Assembly (NCBI GenBank): GCA_030429235.1
Contig: JAUIDB010000014.1
Location: 1-64,000, forward strand
Reading direction: 5' to 3'
From: Thermoanaerobaculia bacterium
GTDB taxonomy: Bacteria > Acidobacteriota > Thermoanaerobaculia > Multivoradales > JAIOJS01
Length of the DNA: 64,000 nucleotides
Shown here in pieces: positions 16,238 through 24,576 of this stretch. Every line of letters begins with the position of its first letter. Positions within the stretch are counted from its first letter, which is position 1. Both the position numbers and the translations under genes were made by a program. The notes below the pieces were generated by a model. The model was not told the origin of the DNA. It saw only the letters and a program-made list of their open reading frames with translations, and searched no databases.

Positions 16238-19200
16238 ATGGCAGCGGTCACCGTCTGTACCCTCGACCATCTGCACCAGGCTCGAGCCCTGGTCGGATCC
16301 CTCGCCGAGCACGAGCCGGAGTTGCCGTGTTTCGTCGTGTTGGTCGACTGGGATGGTGAGAGTGCGGTCGATCTCGGCGCGGCCGTTCCGATCGCTGCTT
16401 CGCGGATGGGGTTGGAGGACTTCCCCTTTCTAGCCCTTAAGTACTCGGCGACCGACCTCTGCTGTGCCTTGAAGCCAGCGGCGGTCGAACTCGCCGCTTC
16501 GTTGGGGTTCACGCGGGTGATCTATCTCGACTCGGACCTGCTCCTGTTCGCGCCACTGCGCCAGCTCCGGGCGGCACTGGACGAGGCTCGATTCCTGGTC
16601 CTGCCGCACACCGTGGCCCCGCTGCCGTTCCCTGGTGACTCCTCCTCGCGACCCACCATGGGGGACCTCTACTCCGCTGGGGTCTACAACGCGGGGCTCT
16701 TTGCTCTCCAGATCGATGTCGAGTCGAAGCGCTTCCTCGCCGACTGGGCGGAGATGATCTGCGGCCCAGGGGGCTTTGCAGAGCATCAATTCGAGCAGCA
16801 CGCCTTCAATTGGGCTCCCTGTTTTCTCGACGGGGTTTCCGTCTTCAGGACTCGGACCTACAACGTCGCCTACTGGAACCTCCACGACCGTGGTCTTCGG
16901 TACCGAGGACTCGATTCGGGGGGGCAGTCCCAGTGGGAGGTCGACGGCGAGCCTCTGGTGGCGTTTCATTTCAGTGGATTCGACTGGCGCCATCCGACTC
17001 GGCTGTCGCGACACGACAACCGCACGAGCCTCTTTCTGAACCCATCGGTGGCTCATCTCGCGCACTACTATGCGCGGCGGCTGGTCGAGGCGGGGGCGGA
17101 GTCTTCGCTGGATGTCGGGTACGGGTTCTCGGAGTTCCCCTCGGGATTGCGGATCGACGACCGGATGCGCCGCTGCTTTCGTCTTCTCGAGAGTAGCCTC
17201 GACACCGATCTCGATCCCTTCACTCCCCAGGGAGAATCGCACTACTGCCGGAGCCTGCTGCAACCGAGTGCTACGACCTTCATGGTACCGATCTTGATCT
17301 GGCAACTGTTTAGAGAGCGGGAAGACCTGCAGCAGATCTACCCCCAAGCGCAGGTCGATGCGCGCAGCATCGTGCAGTGGTTCACGGAGTACGGCGCCGA
17401 GGAGTATGGCTACCAGGAGCTCCTGGACCGGCATCGACCCTTCGTTCCGAAGCGCGAGTTCGTGCTGGAGGTGGGTCGCCTCGAGGACCGGTTGCCTCGC
17501 ATGTTCCGAGGTCTGGACGAGCCGTTGGGTCGAGACCGCACGCGCCTCGCCCGGAGACTCGAGCTGGCGGGCTTGACCGAGGAGCGCCTGCGCCTGGTCA
17601 GTAGCAGTTCAGAGCATCTCGGTCCGTCCCTCTGGTTGGTGCGCTCGATCTGGGAGACTCGCACCGACTTGAAGCTGAGCTTCCCGGATCCGCTCTACGA
17701 GGATGCCTTCGATTTCGCTACCTGGCTCGAGACGCATGGGGTGGAAGAGCACCTCCTGCCGCCGGCGCTCGGAACCGCACTCCTAGAGTGTCGCGGCGGC
17801 CGTTCGCTCGCAAGGGTTTTCTCCTTCGTCGATCGAAATCGCTCGCTGGTGGAGCGCTTCCCACTGGCCTTCGTCGGTGAGGATTGGTCGGCCTTCGCTG
17901 CGACGTTGCTAGAGCTGCTCAGGGGAAGTCCGGAGTTTGATCGGGACGACATCGCGGTCTACAGCTGGACCATGTCGCACTGGCCGTGGAGGGGTCTGGA
18001 ACTCGCTCTCGAGCAGGGCGCCCGTATCGGCCGGACACACGATCGATCGACAGACTCGGACCTGTCTCCCACCTGGACGGCGGTCCTGGCTCGGGACCCC
18101 CGACTTCGGCGGGCCTTCGAGCGTTGGCGGACGACCCAGAGCGAGTCCCGACGGCTGCGGTCGAGTCTGGACCGAAGATCACGTCTGGCCTCGATCGGAG
18201 TCCTCGAGGGCCACCCTCACCCCGCCTCCGATCTGCTGGGAACTTCGGCGCGGGGAGGGAACGAGTCGAGCTGTGGAATCAATCTCTTCGGCTTCTTCCG
18301 GAGCCCGATCGGCCTGGGCAACATGAGCCGCGGCCTGGCGACGGCCCTGGATGGAGCCGGGTACGACGTGGCCCGCAATCTGGTGGGAAACCTCGCCATG
18401 GAGAGGGATCTTCTGCCCTCGGACTTCGTGGGCGGCTTTCGTTCGGACTTCGATACCAATCTCTTCGTCAGCTATCCCCATCTTCCGGACCGGCTTTCGG
18501 TGCACCATCCGCCAGGCGTCTGGCGCGATCGTCGGAACGTCGCCTACCTGGCCTGGGAGCAACGAGACGGTAGTCCCTACTGGAAGGACGTGTTCTCCGA
18601 GTTCGATCAGATCTGGGCCCTCTCTACCTTTGCTGCCCGCGCCCTGTCGGAGTCGCTGGAGCGACCGGTCTCGCCGCTGCCCTGCGTAGTGGATTTCAGC
18701 ACGTTTCCGGCGCCGGTCAGCAAGTCGGCGGTCGGGCTCGAGGACGACCGCTTCACCTTTCTCTTCGCTTTCGATGCCAACAGCTCCATCGAACGGAAGA
18801 ACCCGCAGGCAGTCGTCGACGCCTTCGCCCGCGCCTTTTCTCCCGGCGAGCCTGTACAACTCGTCCTCAAGGTCTCGCACGCGGAACGGCGGGAGCACCA
18901 TCGTCGGTTGGCGCTACTCCAGCGCCGGGCGGCGGCCACTGGCCTCGACATCCGCTTCCGTTTCGAGACCATGACCCGGTCCCGGGTCCTGCACCTGTTG
19001 TCCGCCGCCGACTGCTACGTCTCGCTGCACCGGGCCGAAGGCTTCGGCTACACCTGCGCCGAAGCGATGGGCTACGGCAAGCCGGTGATCGCGACCGGCT
19101 ACTCGGGCAACCTCGACTTCATGCGCGAGGACAACTCCTTCCTTGTCGACTGGTTCGAGACGACGGTGCGCCGTGCCGACGGGCCGTTTCAGCGGGGCAG

Positions 19201-19522
19201 CTGTTGGGCCGAGCCCTCGGTCGAACACGCCGCTTGCCTCATGCGCCAGGTGGTGGAGGATCCCAGCGAAGCCTCGGCTCGAGGGGAGAGGGCGGCGAAC
19301 TGGGTGCGGCAGCGTCTGACACCAGATGCCGTGGGCCGATTGGCGGCCGCGGCTTTGAGCGGCAAATCGAGCCTGGAGGGAAGGCACGGATCCGATCCCC
19401 CGGGACCGCTCGTTTCCGCGTTCGACTGGCCAGTCGAGCGGCGCGATCCCGAGTCTCCCGGGACTTCGGCTGGGCCCGTCGGTGGCGTGGGGGAGCCGGG
19501 GCCGTTCGGGGAGCCCCGGTGA
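16238..19522 (+). CDS. Large bifunctional glycosyltransferase (GT-A-like plus GT4)
   Basis: A 1094-residue protein carrying two glycosyltransferase folds. The N-terminal 300 residues are GT8-like with a DxD motif in IYLDSDLLLF near residue 100 and conserved GVYNAGLF. The middle (about 345-510) holds two similar helical modules, each with Trp/Arg-Asp-Leu and a Pro-containing turn: IWQLFREREDLQQIYP and IWETRTDLKLSFPDP. From about 680 the GT4 half begins (FGFFRSPIGLGNMSR), with the donor domain at 837-1060 (FAFDANSSIERKNP, then EGFGYTCAEAMGYGKPVIA). ATG 16238 is preferred over an in-frame ATG 186 bp upstream because the GT-A strand begins there and AGGGGGG precedes it, though very closely. Its TGA overlaps the GTG of the next gene. 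Confidence 0.85.
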   Translation: MAAVTVCTLDHLHQARALVGSLAEHEPELPCFVVLVDWDGESAVDLGAAVPIAASRMGLEDFPFLALKYSATDLCCALKPAAVELAASLGFTRVIYLDSDLLLFAPLRQLRAALDEARFLVLPHTVAPLPFPGDSSSRPTMGDLYSAGVYNAGLFALQIDVESKRFLADWAEMICGPGGFAEHQFEQHAFNWAPCFLDGVSVFRTRTYNVAYWNLHDRGLRYRGLDSGGQSQWEVDGEPLVAFHFSGFDWRHPTRLSRHDNRTSLFLNPSVAHLAHYYARRLVEAGAESSLDVGYGFSEFPSGLRIDDRMRRCFRLLESSLDTDLDPFTPQGESHYCRSLLQPSATTFMVPILIWQLFREREDLQQIYPQAQVDARSIVQWFTEYGAEEYGYQELLDRHRPFVPKREFVLEVGRLEDRLPRMFRGLDEPLGRDRTRLARRLELAGLTEERLRLVSSSSEHLGPSLWLVRSIWETRTDLKLSFPDPLYEDAFDFATWLETHGVEEHLLPPALGTALLECRGGRSLARVFSFVDRNRSLVERFPLAFVGEDWSAFAATLLELLRGSPEFDRDDIAVYSWTMSHWPWRGLELALEQGARIGRTHDRSTDSDLSPTWTAVLARDPRLRRAFERWRTTQSESRRLRSSLDRRSRLASIGVLEGHPHPASDLLGTSARGGNESSCGINLFGFFRSPIGLGNMSRGLATALDGAGYDVARNLVGNLAMERDLLPSDFVGGFRSDFDTNLFVSYPHLPDRLSVHHPPGVWRDRRNVAYLAWEQRDGSPYWKDVFSEFDQIWALSTFAARALSESLERPVSPLPCVVDFSTFPAPVSKSAVGLEDDRFTFLFAFDANSSIERKNPQAVVDAFARAFSPGEPVQLVLKVSHAERREHHRRLALLQRRAAATGLDIRFRFETMTRSRVLHLLSAADCYVSLHRAEGFGYTCAEAMGYGKPVIATGYSGNLDFMREDNSFLVDWFETTVRRADGPFQRGSCWAEPSVEHAACLMRQVVEDPSEASARGERAANWVRQRLTPDAVGRLAAAALSGKSSLEGRHGSDPPGPLVSAFDWPVERRDPESPGTSAGPVGGVGEPGPFGEPR

Positions 19523-20817
19523 AGAGGTTCGGACTCGGTGGGCTCCTCCTCGCTCTCGTGGTTTCGGGCGGTTGCCACCAACAGCGCTCGCCGGAGATCG
19601 ACCTGGTTCTACTGATCTCGATCGATACCCTACGGCCGGATCACCTTGGCTGCTACGGCTATGCACGACCCACCAGCCCGACGCTCGACGAGCTGTGTCG
19701 AGAGGGGACGGTTTTCGAACAGGCCCGGTCTCACGCCCCCTCGACGCTTCTCAGCCATGCCGCTCTGTTGACCTCACGCCCGCCGCAGGAACTCGGCGTC
19801 TCCCACGTGCGCCGGCTGGCGCTGGGCGCCGAGATCGAAACGCTGGCCGAAGTGTTCGCGGCGTCGGGCTGGGAGACGAACGCTTGGACCGGAGGTGGCC
19901 AACTAGCGCCAGAGTTCGGCCTGGACCAGGGGTTCGACGGCTACCGAGTGGTCGGCGACGAGTTCACCAGGGTCGTCGACGCCTTCCTGTCGTGGATCGA
20001 TCAGCGGGAGTTCACAGCACCCGCCTTCGCCTTCTTGCATACCTACCAGGTGCACCATCCCTACGATACCGGTGGCGACTGGCTGGCCAGTTTCGACGCG
20101 GGCTACCGCGGAGACCTACCGGATCGAATCTCGGTGGAACTCCTACGCGAGATCAACCGAGGAGACCGCCGACTCGAACCGGGAGACCTCGACCATATCG
20201 AGGCGACCTACGACGCTGAAATTCGAGAGGTAGATCGCGCACTGGGAGACCTGGTGGATGGCCTCAAGGTACGCAACCGATCGTCGCGAACGCTCCTGGT
20301 GCTGACCTCGGACCATGGCGAGGCCTTCGGCGAGCGTGGCCGCGTCGGCTGGCACTCGCTGACCCTCTTCGAGGAGATGCTATCGGTTCCGCTGATTCTG
20401 CGCGGTCCTGGGGTACCGGCTGGTCTCAGGGTTGGGGCTTCGGTGAGCCTCATCGATGTCGCGCCCACGCTGCTGGATCTGGTGGGGATCGGTGCGCCGG
20501 GGGCCTACCGGGGGCGCTCTCTGGTGCCAGTCTTCGACGGCGTGCCTTCGGCGTTGCGCAATCACCTGGCCCTAGGGGAGGTGGAGAGACGCCCCCCCTT
20601 CGAGGCAATTCAGCGCGGTCGCTGGAAGCTCTACGAGGGGCAACTCTTCGATCTCGAGGCAGACCCTGAGGAACTCGAGGACGTGGCCGAGACCCATCCC
20701 CAGGTCGCGACCTATCTCCAGCGCAGACTTTTCGAGAACCGAGGCGGTAGATACTCAGCCCAACCCACCACGCTGGACGATGAGACGGAGCGCCGGTTGA
20801 GGTCGTTGGGGTACTAG
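19519..20817 (+). CDS. Sulfatase-like hydrolase (alkaline-phosphatase superfamily), exported
   Basis: A 432-residue protein starting with GTG that overlaps the upstream TGA (GTGA). The N-terminus is hydrophobic and ends in SGGCHQQ, a possible though imperfect lipobox. Metal-site motifs of the superfamily are seen: ISIDTLRPDHLG (Asp36 region), and TSDHGEAFGERG with WHSLTLFEE late in the protein. The nucleophile region reads APSTLLSHAALLTS: there is no Cys/Ser-x-Pro-x-Arg, so this is not a formylglycine sulfatase, and Thr76 is the likely nucleophile. Coupling to the glycosyltransferase suggests modification of a surface glycan, for instance by transfer or removal of a phospho- or sulfo-group. 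Confidence 0.82.
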   Translation: MKRFGLGGLLLALVVSGGCHQQRSPEIDLVLLISIDTLRPDHLGCYGYARPTSPTLDELCREGTVFEQARSHAPSTLLSHAALLTSRPPQELGVSHVRRLALGAEIETLAEVFAASGWETNAWTGGGQLAPEFGLDQGFDGYRVVGDEFTRVVDAFLSWIDQREFTAPAFAFLHTYQVHHPYDTGGDWLASFDAGYRGDLPDRISVELLREINRGDRRLEPGDLDHIEATYDAEIREVDRALGDLVDGLKVRNRSSRTLLVLTSDHGEAFGERGRVGWHSLTLFEEMLSVPLILRGPGVPAGLRVGASVSLIDVAPTLLDLVGIGAPGAYRGRSLVPVFDGVPSALRNHLALGEVERRPPFEAIQRGRWKLYEGQLFDLEADPEELEDVAETHPQVATYLQRRLFENRGGRYSAQPTTLDDETERRLRSLGY

Positions 20818-20826
20818 GGGGACTGG

Positions 20827-20849
20827 GTCGGCGCGGCTCGGGAGCCGAC
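20827..20849. terminator. Hairpin between convergent sulfatase-like and small secreted genes
   Basis: GTCGGC ... GCCGAC with an inner alternative GGCTC/GAGCC stem in the 36-bp gap between facing stops. No U-tract; a possible bidirectional terminator. Confidence 0.3.
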
Positions 20850-20853
20850 GAGT

Positions 20854-21366
20854 CTAGTTGCTGGGCTGCCAGGGTAGTTGCACGGCGAGCGGGGGCGGTA
20901 GTGGCTGCACCTCGTCGAGCGGAGTCCATTCCTCGATGGTCTCGCCCTCTTCCTCGACGTCTTCGATGCGATACCACTTCGCCCCCCGCAGGGTGACTTC
21001 GACCGGATAGGTCTTCCCCTTCGGGCCGGAACGGCTGGTCTCGGTCGACCAGAAGTTGTAGAGCTTCACTCGAGTCGTCTCGCCCGGCGGGAGCGCCTCC
21101 ATGAACACCTGGTTGCGATACACCGGGATTTCGGAGTCGGCCAGTCGGACTCCGAACTCGAGCTGCGAGATGATCTGGTCCCCATCGTTGCGAATGTCGA
21201 CCGCCAGACGACAGAGCAGGTCTGGGCGGAGTGCCTCTGGGGTGACGTGCACCCCGGTGAGAGTCACCAGGAGTTCGGGGGCAGGGGACTCGGCTGGCTG
21301 CGCGGCCAGCGGTAGGCTGAGGCCCAGGAGCAGGCAGGAGAGCGCTAGGAGGCAAGGTCGTCGCAT
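20854..21366 (-). CDS. Small secreted protein of unknown function
   Basis: A 170-residue exported protein. Residues 1-22 form a signal peptide (RRP, then LLALSCLLLGLSLPLAA). The mature part looks like one beta-sandwich: a strand-rich middle (LAVDIRNDGDQIISQLEFGVRL, LPPGETTRVKLYNF) resembling FxLYD/CARDB-like modules, followed by a Trp- and acidic-rich tail. I do not recognise a family. It lies 12 bp after the beta-lactamase-fold gene on the same strand, so the two may share a transcript. Confidence 0.65.
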   Translation of the reverse strand: MRRPCLLALSCLLLGLSLPLAAQPAESPAPELLVTLTGVHVTPEALRPDLLCRLAVDIRNDGDQIISQLEFGVRLADSEIPVYRNQVFMEALPPGETTRVKLYNFWSTETSRSGPKGKTYPVEVTLRGAKWYRIEDVEEEGETIEEWTPLDEVQPLPPPLAVQLPWQPSN

Positions 21367-21378
21367 GATGGTCGAATC

Positions 21379-22473
21379 CTAACTCAGGCCGAGGTCTTCG
21401 TAGATTGCGGCCATCAGCTCGCGAGCCCGCAGTCGGTGGTTGGCCTCGCTGGGAGTGCCGTTGAAGCCTGCCGACACTACGAGCTGGTGTTCGGGATCGC
21501 AGCAGGCGAGGGTCGAACGGTACCCCGAATGCCCGAAGGTGCGCCGTGAGGCCGCCCGACCGTAGTGGTAGGGGAGGTCCGGCTCGTCGAGGTAGGAGGA
21601 ATTGGGGATGACCCCGAGGCCCCAATCCATGACGCAGCGGAAGGTGTGATCGAAGAGTCCCACCCGGTGGCGGGCTGTGATCGCTTCCACCGTAGGGGTC
21701 GCAAGGATTCGCACTCCGTCGCGCTGGCCACCCCCCAGCAGCATCTCGTAGAAGCGTCCGAGTTCGGCCATCGGTCCTCGCCCGTTCCCTCCCGGCGAGC
21801 AACCCACGACCTGCGGCCGTTCGTGCCAGGGGTGGGGGTCCAGCCCACCGGTCGCGGTATCGAAACTCCAGACCAGGCGCTCCTGGTGGCGCTCGAAGTC
21901 CGACTCGGGCATACCCACCCAGCAGTTGGTCATCCCCAGGGGTTCGAAGATCTCCTGCCGCACGTAGGCCGAGAAGGGGCGGCCGTCCAGCCGTCGCACC
22001 AACTCGCCGAGGACGAACCAGCTCGAGGCCATGTGGTAGCCGGCCTTGTGGCCCGGTTCCCAGCGTGGCTCCTTCTTGGCGGCGCAGAGGTTGTCGATGA
22101 TCGACTCCCATGGTTCCTCGGGCCAGCCGAAGCGCAGGTGTCGGAAGCCGCCGGTATGGGTGAGGATGTGGCGCAGAGTGATGCCGGCCTTGTCGCCGGC
22201 CGCAAAGTCGGGGATGTGTTGGGCCACCGCGTCGTCGAGTCCGATCACACCCTGCTCCCAGAGCTGGGCAATGGCCACGGCGCCGATCGGTTTGGTAGCC
22301 GAGAGCCACAGGAAGAGGGAGTCTTGGGCCATCGGAGTTCCAGGGCCGGAGTCTCCGAGGGCGAACGACCCGAGGACTCGACCCCGGTGGGAGATGTAGA
22401 GCTGGGATCCGGGGTGCCAGCCTTCCGCCAACCCCCGTTCGAGGGCGGCCGCGGTCCGCGGCAGAGAGTCCAT
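21379..22473 (-). CDS. Serine hydrolase of the beta-lactamase (class C/esterase) fold
   Basis: A 364-residue protein. The SxxK motif is SATK with Ser58 and Lys61, the second motif position is a Tyr in AGYHMASSWF (near 144), and the third is GHSGY (near 320) in place of KTG, as in many esterase-type members. HTGGFRHL is also typical of the family. There is no signal peptide, so a cytoplasmic location is likely. Candidate activities are carboxylesterase or D-amino-acid peptidase; sequence does not decide. The neighbours are a small secreted protein and the CBS-fusion gene, the latter 5 bp upstream. Confidence 0.88.
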   Translation of the reverse strand: MDSLPRTAAALERGLAEGWHPGSQLYISHRGRVLGSFALGDSGPGTPMAQDSLFLWLSATKPIGAVAIAQLWEQGVIGLDDAVAQHIPDFAAGDKAGITLRHILTHTGGFRHLRFGWPEEPWESIIDNLCAAKKEPRWEPGHKAGYHMASSWFVLGELVRRLDGRPFSAYVRQEIFEPLGMTNCWVGMPESDFERHQERLVWSFDTATGGLDPHPWHERPQVVGCSPGGNGRGPMAELGRFYEMLLGGGQRDGVRILATPTVEAITARHRVGLFDHTFRCVMDWGLGVIPNSSYLDEPDLPYHYGRAASRRTFGHSGYRSTLACCDPEHQLVVSAGFNGTPSEANHRLRARELMAAIYEDLGLS

Positions 22474-22478
22474 CGAGC

Positions 22479-24428
22479 CTATTGGCCGGTCAGCCCGAGG
22501 ATACAGTTCGGGTCTCGGCCTTGCAGGACCTCCTCGAGTAGCTGCCCGGCGACCTGCATGAAATCGCGCTCGGTGACGATGCCGACCAGGCGGTCGTCAT
22601 CGACGATCGGCAGACAACCGATCCGGTGCTCCCGCAGCAGGTTGATCGCATCGAGGGTGGTGGTCTCGGGAGTGGCGGTAATGAGTTTTCTCTCCATGAT
22701 GTCGCCGACCGAGACGCTCTTGCCCTGGAAGCTGGCCGGATCCTTGGCCAAGAGCCGGAGGATCGCGCGGTGGGTCACCAGACCGACGAGATGGTGTTCG
22801 TTGTCCTCGACCGGGACGTGGCGGATCTTGCGCCAGTCCATCATCGAGGCCGCCAGGTCGACCAACTCGTCCTCGTTGACGGTGAAGAGGTCGGTGGTCA
22901 TGATCTGACCGAGGCGGAGGTAGTGGCTTTGCCAGCCCCCGGCCTCGGGCAGACTGGCGATGGCCCAACGCGCTACTGGCTCCCCACTCTTCTGGCGATC
23001 GATCGTCGCCGCCACGATGGCCGCCAGGCTCTCCGCCTGGGGTCCCTTCTCGCGCAGGGCCGAATAGGAGTCGAGCACCCACTGCGAACCAGTGCGGCTG
23101 GCGGCGACCCGTTCCTCCAGGACACCCATGTAGGTGTCGATGTCTTCGCTGTCGATGCCTCCGGCCTTCAGGCCCTCGCGCGCCAGTGGCGCCAGCTCCT
23201 TGGTGATCAGTTCGGCCGCCGGCAGGGTCTTGCCGCCGATCCAGGAGAATTGGGACCCGATGCCGAGGCGCGCCGAGGCGACGAAGTTCTCTTTCACGTG
23301 GTCGAACGAGATCGCCTGACGAATGTCGGGGTACTGGTCGGTCAGGGCACTCATCAATCCGAACCAGAAGGCGGCGTTGGCCATCTCGTCGCGCAGACTG
23401 GGACCCGCCGGCACGACTCGGTTCTCGATGCGCAGATGGGGCAGTCCTTCGGAGATTCCGTAGCAGGGCCGATTCCAGCGGTAGATCGTGCCGTTGAAGA
23501 GGCGCAGTGCCTCGAGCTTGGGTACGCCACCGGCGGCGAAGACTGCTTCGGAGTCCTCCTCGATATCGGCGGCCAGCAGGACGCGGAATCTCGAGATGTC
23601 CTCTCGGAAGATCTCGATGACGGAGTCGTCGAGCCACTGCCGGCCGAACCGGACCCGCGGCGAAGTCTGGCGCACGCTGTCGGTGGGAACCCGAGTGTCG
23701 ATCGACTGCTGGAAGAGTGCGATTCTGGTCTCTCGCCAGAGCCGCTTCCCGAACAGCAGGGGGGAGTTGGCGGAGGCCGCGAGGATCGGGGCGGCGATGA
23801 CCTGCGCGATGTTGTAGAGCTGGGCAAACTCGTGCGGCGAGACCTGGAAGTGGATCTGAAAGCTGGTGTTGCAGGCCTCCAGCATCACGTTGTCGTGGGT
23901 GACGTTGAGCTCGTCTTTGCCCTTGATATAGAAGTTGTAGTCGCGACCGCGGAGCCGACCCATCGCTTCGTTGAGCGCAAAGTAGCGCGGCTTGGGTGTC
24001 ATGCTCTCGAGGCTGAGATCGGACTTTTCGAGGGTTGGGAGGATTCCGGTCAGGACCAGTTGGAGTTTGTGCTCGGCGGCGGCTCGCCGGCCCAGATCGA
24101 GCAAGTCGACCAACTGCTGTTCCATCTGGCGCAGGGTGTTGCCGCCCCACGGGAAAGGGTCGAGGTTGAACTCGAGGTTGAAGGCACCGAGCTCGGTGGT
24201 GTAGTGACTATCCCCGATCGTCTCGAGCACCTGGAGGGCACGCGGAGCGGCTCGGTAGTGATCGTCGACCAGGAAGAGTTCCTGCTCGGCCCCGACTCGC
24301 CGGACTCCGGTTTCGAACTTGCCCGCGGCGAGCATCTGCTCGATCACTCGGAGGTCCGCCAGGAGCTTCTTCGTGAAGAGTCGAAGGCGCTCGGAATCCA
24401 GCTCGCGCTCTACGTCCTGCCTGCCCAT
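22479..24428 (-). CDS. Glutamate-cysteine-ligase-like protein fused to two CBS domains
   Basis: A 649-residue cytoplasmic protein. Residues 1-480 resemble the GCS2/YbdK-type carboxylate-amine ligase fold: VGAEQELFLVD near the start (Glu residues for ATP-Mg), NLEFNLDPFP, EACNTSFQIHFQV and HLRIENRVVPAGPS. Residues about 515-645 form two CBS motifs (IMTTDLFTVNEDE, then RHVPVEDNEHHLVGLVT; IMERKLITATPETT, then GCLPIVDDDRLVGIVTERDF) that normally bind adenosine nucleotides and regulate the attached enzyme. The ATG follows GGAGA on the minus strand. The substrate is not defined. The hydrolase gene follows with a 5-bp gap. Confidence 0.85.
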   Translation of the reverse strand: MGRQDVERELDSERLRLFTKKLLADLRVIEQMLAAGKFETGVRRVGAEQELFLVDDHYRAAPRALQVLETIGDSHYTTELGAFNLEFNLDPFPWGGNTLRQMEQQLVDLLDLGRRAAAEHKLQLVLTGILPTLEKSDLSLESMTPKPRYFALNEAMGRLRGRDYNFYIKGKDELNVTHDNVMLEACNTSFQIHFQVSPHEFAQLYNIAQVIAAPILAASANSPLLFGKRLWRETRIALFQQSIDTRVPTDSVRQTSPRVRFGRQWLDDSVIEIFREDISRFRVLLAADIEEDSEAVFAAGGVPKLEALRLFNGTIYRWNRPCYGISEGLPHLRIENRVVPAGPSLRDEMANAAFWFGLMSALTDQYPDIRQAISFDHVKENFVASARLGIGSQFSWIGGKTLPAAELITKELAPLAREGLKAGGIDSEDIDTYMGVLEERVAASRTGSQWVLDSYSALREKGPQAESLAAIVAATIDRQKSGEPVARWAIASLPEAGGWQSHYLRLGQIMTTDLFTVNEDELVDLAASMMDWRKIRHVPVEDNEHHLVGLVTHRAILRLLAKDPASFQGKSVSVGDIMERKLITATPETTTLDAINLLREHRIGCLPIVDDDRLVGIVTERDFMQVAGQLLEEVLQGRDPNCILGLTGQ

Positions 24429-24498
24429 ACTCCCGTCTCCTTCCTGGCTGAAGGCCTCTGTCGCCCGACGAGTCCAGTCGTGTCCTGATCGTGTTCCT

Positions 24499-24504
24499 AT
24501 TCTA
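24499..24504 (-). promoter_or_regulatory. Candidate -10 element for the GCS2-CBS gene
   Basis: The minus strand reads TAGAAT in an AT-rich patch (AGATAGAATAGG) 70 nt before the ATG, within the 148-bp gap after pntB. A matching -35 is not evident. Confidence 0.35.
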
Positions 24505-24576
24505 TCTCAGCATGTCCGCGGTCTCGGTGTGTCCGGCCGGCAGTCCTGCCGGTCGGACACCTCTGGTACCCAACCG

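Noticed and set aside
20450-24488. Long frames overlapping the serine hydrolase and GCS2-CBS genes (619 and 620 codons)
   Set aside because: They lie in alternative frames of genes with intact motifs and have biased, motif-free composition.
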